From contig WSUB01000061.1 in the NCBI GenBank assembly GCA_019633425.1, positions 1-64,000 on the forward strand: 64,000 nucleotides of DNA, read 5' to 3'. This DNA is from Tulasnella sp. 424. Its lineage: Eukaryota > Basidiomycota > Agaricomycetes > Cantharellales > Tulasnellaceae. Every line of letters begins with the position of its first letter. Position 1 is the stretch's first letter. A model generated the notes under the pieces. That model did not search any database. It was not told the origin of the DNA and worked only from the letters and a program-made list of their open reading frames with translations. Positions 55,825-64,000 of the stretch are shown here, piece by piece. The position numbers were made by a program, and so were the translations under genes.

Positions 55825-58800
55825 ATGACTTACACAAGCGACGAATACGATGAAAACGATGACGTCCGGGAACTCAATTCCATTCCACTGCCTCCGACTG
55901 GGTCCAACAGCAGTCGAAGCAATGGAGAGCGACTGATTCGAAGGAGGAGCTCCAAAGGTCCGCACTCACCGTCGACGCGCTTTCTTGTAGCTGACATTTC
56001 TTCTCTTTCAGCTTGCGATGGGTGCCGCAAAGCCAAGTGCAAGTGCGAACGGACTCCGGAAGCCATCTCCAATGGAGATCCCTGCCGGAACTGTGTCCTC
56101 CTCGGCCAAGGTGCGTGTGTGTCCAAGGTTTCGAGTACAGGGAGACGACATTGACCGTCGGTTGGTGGGTGGGGCACGCGTCTCTTCTCTTCTCTCTGTT
56201 CATTTCCAGAGTGTACCTTTCTCGGACCAAGTCGAAAACGGTGGGTTGCACATTTTATTTACTTCACTCATTTCTCCTTGGGGCACACGGACACCCTTCT
56301 TTCCCATCCCCGGACCGCCAGCCGCAGTCGGGCTCCACAGCGGCATGATCGGGATGGATATGGTCTAGCGCGACCAGCTTTTGACAGCTTTGGTTTGCTG
56401 GGTCGTAGCTTCCCTGTCGATCCTGGTTTTCTTTTGCGCGCGTCATGCCTTCGTTCATCGTCCCTTGCCCAACCAAGAACGGCTTTGAATGCTGACCAAA
56501 CTCTTATCTCTGTAGAGGTCCCCCAAAAGGCTATATCGATGCTCTCGAGTCCAAATTACATCAAATGGAAGCGCTTCTGGGCACGCTCATTACTTCCGAC
56601 GACGTCCGCGCTCGTTCCCTCGTTTATGATATTTCCCAAGACCCGCTCGCCCGTGAGATCATCCAGCGCGTTGACGAGACTCCCTTTGGCACTCGCGGGA
56701 GGAAGCAAGCTGCTGCAAATCGCGAGCTTTACGGACGCTCTGGCGGGCTAGGAATGTCCAACAAGCGTCGCGATTCCGCTGGAGGCAGTCTTCGCGGGTC
56801 GTCGGTAGAGGGCGAATCGCGGTTTGGCTTTAGCGGCCCCCCACACGAGTGGCAAGACGGTCTAACCAATCTGATCAATTCGAGACCACATGAACGCCTC
56901 CATTCAAACGGCGGCTCGAGCGGCGGCGGCAAGTTCAACGACTCGGTCTCCTCTGCGGCGGGCCCGGCACCCAGTCTTGGATCAACTGGGACCGACAGCC
57001 CGCACTCTGGCTTCTCAACTGGTCTCAATCTCGACGAGACAAAGCCCGCTGTTCACAGTAATTACGCTTTCGACGGTGTTAACCCTTACCAGCGACGCCG
57101 CATCGGTACGCCTTCCTCACCCCCGCTCAATTTGATCAACGCTCGCGGACTCGGGAACCCCGTGGCCCTTAGTTCGTCGTCGACCTCGAGCTTTCATCAT
57201 CACGGCCCCACCAGGACGAGGAGCAACAAGTCCCTGGCTGGGGAATACGCCGGTTCTCATTCGAATACCCCCCCGCTCATGCACTTCCGCGGCTCACCGT
57301 ACGGCGATGAGGACTCCGACAGCGAGGCTTCGGACTTGGCCGATAATGTGGGTCAACTGTCCATCAACGACCACAAGCAGGTGCGGTATCACGGCAAAGC
57401 GTCTGGTCTTCATCTCCTCATGCCGGCCATGGAGGATGCGGAGGACGCGGTGATGATGGGTCATCAAGTCCCCTCCACCGCCTCTTCAAAAGGTACCCGA
57501 GTCAAGGGAGGGATCTGGGAGTTCCCCCCTGCTGGCGTTTGGCCACCCGCTCCCCGAAAGCCGCTCGAGGGGTCGTTGTACCTGTACGCAGAGCTCAGAC
57601 GCGCAGGCGATGATGACCGCATCGACGAGGTCGGCGCCGCTCATCTCCCGGACCGGTTGAAGCAAGAACACCTGGTTGGATTATACTTCAATTACGTGCA
57701 CCCCGTTTTACCTGTATTGCATCGGAAGCAGTTCTTTAGCGACTTCGCGATACGGTGAGTGCAATTCCGGGTGCTGCACTGGAGTTTTCATGTCTCGTCG
57801 TAGTTTCGACGGTGTTCCGAGGTGACGGCGAGTTGACCTGCTGCGGTGGTTGTTTAGGAACGATCCCTCTCACCCTAGTTACGCCCAGGCCCTCTCACGG
57901 TAGGTCAATTTACCTTCTTCGGTCCCGAGTAAAAAAAGGCTGACTGATTCTGTTGCATTATTGCAGGACACCTAATTTCCTTCTCCTAGCGATGTTTTCG
58001 GTTGCGGCCCGGTACTCGAATGACACACCGTTACCACCTGACGGTCAGATGTGGACTGCAGGCGACGATTACTTTGATCGCGCGCGTGAGCTTCTCGGTA
58101 AGTCGGATGACCTTTGAATCCAACGAGATCCTGAAGCTAAACCTTGACTCGGTAGTCACGTTTACGAGTCTCAGTCGACTGGAGTACGTCCAAGCCATGC
58201 TGCTTATGGGATATCGTGAGATTGGTCTCGGGACCATGGCTCAGGCTTGGTTATACCTCGGCGTGGCGATCCGTAGTGTGAGTTCGGCCACATCTCTTTC
58301 CCCCTCGGTCAGGGCATCTCTAATTATATTGCTGTGGGATCTCTCTCTAGGCCCAGGACGTTGGCCTTCATCGTTCAATTGCGAAATGGCAGCTTTCTGG
58401 GGCTCGGAGATTCACCGACGAAGAGAAGGAAACCCGAGCACGTATTTGGCATTGTGCTGTCCGACTGGATCGGTAAGGGAGCTGTGTGGTCACTTGATTT
58501 CCCTTCAGGGGTCTGATCATCTCGTGTGCAGATACGTCTCGACTTACATCGGTCGACCACTGAGTGTGTACGAGCATGATTATGATACTCACATCCCTGA
58601 AGAGGATCCGGTAAGATTCAGACGATCCTTTATTCTGGGTTCAGTTCACTAATACGTCTCCCTTAGGACGAGGAGAACGAACTCTGGGCAGAGTATCCGA
58701 CATTCGCTTCCGGCGTCGAGCAAATCGAGCACCTTAAGCACAGTAACAAGCCACAGCCTGCTCGCGTCATATCTGTCTTCAAGCAGTCGATCACTTTGTG

Positions 58801-60634
58801 TGAGTTATTTAACTCGATTGGTTGTTTTCCGACGTTATCTAACATTTCCCGACCGTAGCCAAGCTCTTGGGCGGCATAGTCCGTAACTTATACGTCACCC
58901 GCCTCCCATCCTCGTCGACTCGGTACCGCGAGCGGGCTCTCATCGAACAGAAGCTCGATAAGTGGCTCATTGAGCTACCGGAGGCCTTTAGATGCGAGAA
59001 TCCGAACAAGCCTACCTCGCCGAACGTCTTGACGCTACACATGCAGTATTGGTGCACCGTGCTCCTTCTCAACCGTCCATTGTGAGCCTCACGTTTTCGC
59101 CCTGCCAAAGGGCGTTGTCGCTGATGCTTATTTCTTCTTAGCATTCGCCCACACGAACGCAATCCATCGAGCCCCGGGAGTTCGTCGTCTGGAGAGCCCG
59201 AGGATGCGGCTGCCATTATGGCGAAAGCGTTTGCGACGTGTCAGAATGCTGCTAATCAGATCACCAATATCGGTATGTGTACTACGATCTCGGTTTTCGT
59301 TGACTGTGCTAATAATAGCCTTTTTTTGACTAGCTTCTGCTTTCGCGGACGCCTTCTGCATTCGTCGCGCACCTGCCATCTTCACGTACTACATCTTCAC
59401 CGCTAGCATCATGCACGTTACATCTCGTAAGTGGAATTTGGGTCGTCGGGAGAGACTTGAGCTCACTATTTCTCTTTAGTGCTCGAGAACCCGGTCGACG
59501 TTCAAGCTAGCCTCGGTCTTCAGAAGACCATGACCATCTTGAAGGAGCTCTCCGTATGTCCCCACCATTCATATTATCCGACCATGTGGACTAACTCGGG
59601 ATGCGCTTAGGTGGTTTGGCCCAGTGCACGGCGTGCGTGGGACCTCTTGGACGGTGTCAAGATCGACGTTCGACGCGCCGAGTTGGCCCTGCTTCAGAAC
59701 GCTCCCGAACGTAAAAAGCGCTCGGCCATCGACAACGAAGCTCCTCGCCACACACCTGTGGACTCTTCGTCAAGGCGGACATCGCCTTCAGGGCAGGTAT
59801 CGTCCGCAGTGTTCAACAGAGCGTCCCCGGGTGGGCCCCCACATCCCGACTCGACGCTCAGCCAGTTCTCGCTGCCGCCGATCCAACGGTCCACTGCGCC
59901 GCTGTCTTCCGCGAATTCCGACTATCAGCAAAGGTCACCGACCCACAACACCCAAAACTACAGCTCCCCCTCCTTCTCTGATCCTTCCGCTATGGTCCAA
60001 TCCTCCTACGATGCCCCTGTGCAGACGTACGAGGGATGGAGCTCACAGCCCTCTCATGATGGTGCCCGCCAATCCTTGGCCCAATCACCAACTTCTCAAT
60101 TATCTTCCCATGCCGCCCCTTCCTCGTATCAACATGCCCCAGTTTCCCAACCCCAGTATTCTTATGCTTCTTCTCATGTTACGTTACCGCCGCTATCGTC
60201 CTACACGCAGAGCATCGCTGGGACAGCTCTCCCTTCACATGCATCACCGTTCCAGGATCACTTCTCGCCATCCCCAGTGCCAACCGACAGCCAACGCTTC
60301 CCTCAAACGGGTGGTGGTTACTGGAGTGGATACCAGAACAACGATCCGTTCGGGGATCCATCCTTGCTTTCCACGTACGCCCCAGTGGTGCAACCCAGTG
60401 GCCCACAAGGCTATGATCCTGCTGGAGCGCAAGCGGTGATGCAAGCCGCTCTGCAAGAACCACACCCTCCCCATCTGCCCACCGGTTATTCTGCCATTAA
60501 TGCTTATTTTTCTAATACTGGTACTTCCGGAGTATATTATGGATCAGGTGAGTCTCCCGTCCATCCCAAGTGGGACCCAGTATATATAAGATGCTAAATT
60601 TGGTCTTTCTCCAGCTTCTCGTCAATCTCAGTAA
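55825..60634 (+). CDS. Zn2Cys6 fungal transcription factor with a fungal-specific TF domain
   Basis: Sixteen exons: 55825-55957, 56012-56110, 56210-56240, 56516-57754, 57858-57899, 57967-58097, 58156-58277, 58351-58472, 58532-58610, 58667-58799, 58859-59081, 59142-59272, 59334-59426, 59480-59553, 59611-60547, 60615-60634; 1202 aa. The zinc cluster is encoded over three exons: ACDGCRKAKCKCER, DPCRNCVLLGQ, then ECTFLGPSRKR (C-x2-C-x6-C-x12-C-x2-C-x7-C). A basic linker and a short coiled coil follow (GPPKGYIDALESKLHQMEAL). The middle-homology region includes LVGLYFNYVHPVLPVLHRKQF, FLLLAMFSVAARYS, RLEYVQAMLLMGYREIGLG and AWLYLGVAIRS. A Ser/Pro/Gln-rich tail (about 59700-60540) is a likely activation domain. 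It binds DNA in the nucleus; target genes cannot be told. A C/T-rich leader precedes the start. Confidence 0.9.
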
Positions 60635-60854
60635 ACTGTTCATGTCTCAAAAAAGTTCGTTCAATCCTACTATTATACTGAAATCGAATGTAATCGCTTG
60701 TTGTAATACTGCTGCGTCGATGAAATTGCTGTCCTAGTTTTTATTGCTATGGTGTGCGTTTCGACCTGACGGTGTCTGAGCCGTGGGGAGCGCCTAAGCC
60801 TGTCATTGTACTCTGAACCGCACGACCCGTCTCACCCAACACTCAAAGACCAAA

Positions 60855-63609
60855 ATGGTATCGAAACCCTTGGGCGACAAAGAACAAGAGGCCATCGACA
60901 CTCTTCGTGCATTGGGAACTGATCACGATGAGCAGACGCTTATTGGTAGGGTCAATCTACACGACTGTCAATCATTCACTCGTCGGTGACCCCTTGCTCC
61001 GCGAAAAAGCTCTCCTGAAGCAGAACAATTGGGACATTGAGAAAGCCGCTGCAGATCTTTTCTCCGATCCTCCTCCCTTGAGGAGCGATCCTTCACCAAC
61101 TCCTGTGCCTAAAGTAAGTATGTCGCGCCACACATGCTACCTCTGTCGCTGAGCGTCCAAAGTCAGTGACAGTGGTCCCTCCGCCCTCCCCAACACACCC
61201 CAATACCAGCCTCACGGTATGGCATCGCCCCCCAGCACCAGTGTTTGAGAACGCATCCTCCTCTGCTGCTGCTCAGGAAGATTCAGGGGCTTTGAACGCA
61301 CCGCCAATGATGGTGAGGTCCCGTGAGTCCATGCTGCGGAAAAGAAAAGCGAAAGCAAAGGCATGCATGCTTACCAGGGTGTCCAATGGACAGAGGCCAG
61401 CAGGTTTCCTCTGGAAAACGACGTCGTTGATTTAACAGCGGAGGGTGACGATGATGAAGACCTAAGGAAGGCGATGGAGATGTCTCTTCAAGAAAGCTCT
61501 CAGCAAAGCACATCGACTGCACTCGTACCTGTAGCCGGTCCAAAGCCTCTGGGTGATAATACTCCTCTGAGACCCATGGGCGGCCATACCGGAATTCATA
61601 TTTCGCAAGAGGACCACGCACTACATCAAGCCCTCGAAGCTAGTTTGTCAACTAGTCTAAACGCCGACGTTTATGTGGAATTGACTGACGAGGAGAACGT
61701 TCGGAAGGACGGATTGTATGTCGATTAACCTGCCACTTAATGCGCGCAGGGCTCACGAGTATGCCTTTATTAGCCCAACAGTCATCCGATCGAGGAATCT
61801 TAGTCACGTTGCCGCAACCTTGTTGCTTCAAGCACTTTTTGCCGTCCCTCAACTCCGGATTACTCTATCAAAGTGGCGTACAGATGACCAGGAGATTCTG
61901 GACTATCCTCACGGTTCGTACTTGGAAGCCGGATGACTGAAAAGAGCAGGAGCCCTGAGAGAGTCCTCGCAGTCAACCTAGTTCAACTGGTTTTTTCCCA
62001 TTTGGACCAATCTCAGATGGCATCCCTCCCGCTTGATTCTGGATTCCTCTCGTTGTTTGGACATCCCATCTTGCACCCAAATTCGCCTGGTGATGACATC
62101 AAAGGCACGTGCTTATATTTCACGTATCGCTAGAGTGCCCTGACGTTCGTTCTTGTAGAGCTTTACGATTCGGCTATCGCTCGTCGGTGTGAAGCCGTTT
62201 TCGCCGAGCAAGGCTTCTTGCATCCGGATCCCGAGGCAGACGTTCCCCCTCGGTATGCCAATATCCTCCTTTTCTTTTTCACTTTGTATTCAAAATCATC
62301 TCGTTCACGCCTTTCATTAGGCTCATGCTCAGTCGGACCGGATCAAGCGAAGCGGCCATCCATTACCCACAAGACCTTTCGATCAACGACATTGCAACGC
62401 TGGACGTGATGAGCGCAACCACACTGGCGGAGCCTAATACGCTGGATGCAGCAATTTTCCGGTACATGCTCAAGTGCCCGATACCTTCGTTCTTTGTTCG
62501 ACGAGCACCGGTCCTTGGCATTCGAGTCACCCGGCACGACGGTCCTTCCGCAGAACGTACCCCTCTTTCGTACCCATCTAGACTCTATCTTGACCCATAC
62601 TTGTGGGAAAACCATGTTCTCGTCGACCAAAAGGTACGAGAAATGGAACAGTGCTTCGAAGAAGCAGAGAAGCTGCAGAAGACGGCACAACATTTCACTG
62701 CTCGAGAGGTTCGTTGAAGAGAGGTCCTATTATTGGACCCAGGTGTTAAATTTGTCGAACTATAGGGCCAGGACCCCATGGCGGATCTCAAACGCACGAT
62801 TCATTATTTGGAACATGTCGCCCAGCCTGGCGCCGATGAGCAGCGTGCGATACGGCTGAAGTCTATGGCCGAGAAGCTCAAGGCCACGCTGGAGGGTTTA
62901 GACGGTCAACTCTCTCGTGAGTTAGGACACCAAAATGTAGACCGGACGACGCCTAACATTTCTGCTCAGAATGCAAGGAACGCTCTCAGGAGCTTCTTAC
63001 AAAAGCAGCTGGGTTGCTTAATGTTCCAGAATTAACCCGCGTCGCAGTACGTTGCATCTTTTCCGACTCTCGCGTTTGAACTAATGGATTCTTCGTTAGT
63101 ACGACCTCAGGGCTGTGCTAGTTCACGACGGCTTGCTCGGCCGAGAACACTCGTATGCTTACTTGCGCGATCCAGCATCTGATAAATGGTTCAGGTCCTG
63201 CGATGCATCGATTGAAGAGGTATAATCTTTTTATGATAGCTTCAGCACTCGCTCATTCAAAGCTTTTAGGTGCCAGAAGCCACGGTCCTTAACGACTCTT
63301 CCGGGTTGCATCTCAACGCAGGACCGTATTACTTCCTGTATAGCGAAGCACTACCGGACGACTTTGTCTTCCCGGACCTGGTTTGGCCAGACGACCACCT
63401 TGTATGTCACTTCATCAAACAACCTTTTCCACGAGCTTACTTTATTTCGGGCGTTGTAGGAAACAGTTGCGGAGAGCAATGCTCAATTCCGAAATAAGCT
63501 TCCCTTGGAGTTGGCCCAGAAGCTGGAATGCTTGGACCGCGCGTTACAAAGCCGCCTGGATGCCCTGCCGAGCGACACCACCGAAACTCAAACGATGGAT
63601 ATATCTTAG
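60855..63609 (+). CDS. USP-like protein with UBA, UIM motifs and a ubiquitin-protease C-terminal half (USP25/28 layout)
   Basis: Exons read with confidence: 60855-60945, 61010-61113, 61163-61312, 61378-61715, 61750 to about 61927, 63100-63219, 63270-63401, 63460-63609; the middle (61950-63050) has four or five exons whose edges I could not all fix. A UBA-like start (EAIDTLRALGTDHDEQTLI, LLKQNNWDIEKAAADLF) precedes two ubiquitin-interacting motifs (DEDLRKAMEMSLQES, DHALHQALEASLSTS), then LLLQALFAVPQLRITLSKW. The C-terminal half has YPSRLYLDPYLWENH, a helical region, and the USP His-box: YDLRAVLVHDGLLGREHSYA, then HLNAGPYYFLYSEAL. Known USP25/28 enzymes have this order of parts. I do not find the N-terminal Cys-box (NTCWFN type), so the protein may bind ubiquitin without cleaving it. 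The intron after 62104 appears to start with GC. Confidence 0.75.
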
Positions 63610-63796
63610 TGGGCTGGTTTTGCGAGCATTTCAGTTCTTCCAAGATGTTGTACGAAGTTTGTATGTCACGGTTTTCTTGAAGCTCGGTGTGCTGAAATTA
63701 CATAGATCTTTTGGGGGCCTGCTCCCTGCAACCGAACATTGAGACATGTCTAAAATGTCGCAACCTTCGTGACCCTCGTTCGTAAGCGCGCAAGCG

Positions 63797-64000
63797 ATGA
63801 GTTCAAAATCCACTCGCAAGCTTCAAAGCATAATTTCCGAACCCCTTAAGCGTCTGCTGATGCTGAACACTCTGATTCGAAACATCATTCTCCGCTTTGA
63901 CAAACGCCGTTCACCAGCCTCAACTCAACACTTGGAAGTCGTGTCGCCGACCATGCCCAAGGACCAATTGGGCAAAGCTGTCTCATTCGCGTCTCCTCGA
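63797..64000 (+). CDS. Open reading frame running off the window edge (partial, unrecognised)
   Basis: An ATG at 63797 opens 68 codons without a stop up to the last base. It is basic at the start (MSSKSTRKLQSIISEPLKRL) and has the helical LNTLIRNIILRFDKRR. It could be the first exon of the next gene. No family is recognised and the evidence is limited to an open frame with plausible composition. Confidence 0.35.
   Translation, partial: MSSKSTRKLQSIISEPLKRLLMLNTLIRNIILRFDKRRSPASTQHLEVVSPTMPKDQLGKAVSFASPR

Noticed and set aside
59624..60439. 271-codon plus-strand frame overlapping the transcription factor tail
   Set aside because: Out-of-frame reading of exon 15 (59611-60547); the Ser/Pro/Gln frame connects to exons on both sides.
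1..64000. CRISPR arrays, bacterial operons, IS elements or prophage
   Set aside because: Gene structures with spliceosomal introns show a eukaryotic nuclear genome; the only regular repeats are coding TPR units, a coding minisatellite and one MITE-like element.

Overview
The window looks like nuclear DNA of a mushroom-type fungus (Basidiomycota, Agaricomycetes). Genes are cut into many small exons by introns of about 45-70 nt with GT(A/G)..(T/C)AG ends. Two genes encode the agaricomycete DUF6535 membrane family, and one family fuses an HGDLK-type (TKL-like) kinase to 40-residue TPRs. From memory this kinase-TPR architecture is typical of Cantharellales such as Tulasnella or Rhizoctonia/Ceratobasidium; that placement is inference and was not searched. 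Exon junctions were read by eye from splice consensus and from reading-frame continuity across each junction.

Region 1 (1-26 kb) is a patchwork of segmental duplications. The unit is [5' end of the LCB2 serine palmitoyltransferase gene] - [spacer of about 1 kb] - [kinase-TPR gene]. Unit B (18334-26260) is the probable parent: a complete kinase-TPR gene with about 32 TPR units, broken by one assembly gap, diverges from the intact LCB2 gene. Unit A (3263-8490) has a shorter kinase-TPR gene (about 12 TPRs, frameshifted end) and a dead LCB2 5' fragment. Unit C (about 9110-12484) is inverted, has a diverged kinase-TPR gene (about 10 TPRs) and no LCB2 fragment. A further dead LCB2 fragment lies at 930-2100. 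The three kinase genes share identical internal exon lengths (60, 192, 75, 267, 231 nt). Between units C and B lie an importin-alpha-like gene (13218-14765) and a frameshifted coiled-coil gene remnant (about 16390-17067).

Region 2 (25.7-35 kb) holds LCB2 (sphingolipid synthesis), an alanine aminotransferase with a mitochondrial presequence, and a head-to-head pair of DEDDy 3'-5' exonuclease paralogues. One member of that pair carries an in-frame stop and a tandemly duplicated 3' end.

Region 3 (35-42.5 kb) holds two tandem DUF6535 membrane-protein paralogues. Region 4 (42.9-49.9 kb) is dense housekeeping: the U3 snoRNP protein Rrp9, a SUZ-domain protein, histidinol-phosphatase (HIS2) and a 15-exon M20 dipeptidase (DUG1/CNDP2 type). 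About 5.9 kb without a supported gene follows (49.9-55.8 kb). Region 5 (55.8-64 kb) has a 16-exon Zn2Cys6 transcription factor, a ubiquitin-protease-like protein with UBA, UIM and a USP C-terminal half, and an open reading frame running off the edge.

The most unusual content is the kinase-TPR family. Its TPR arrays are so uniform that the 120-nt period is visible by eye. Its members differ in repeat number and in frameshifts and splice-site changes, and the B array has defeated the assembly. This is the pattern expected of a fast-evolving recognition solenoid attached to a signalling kinase.
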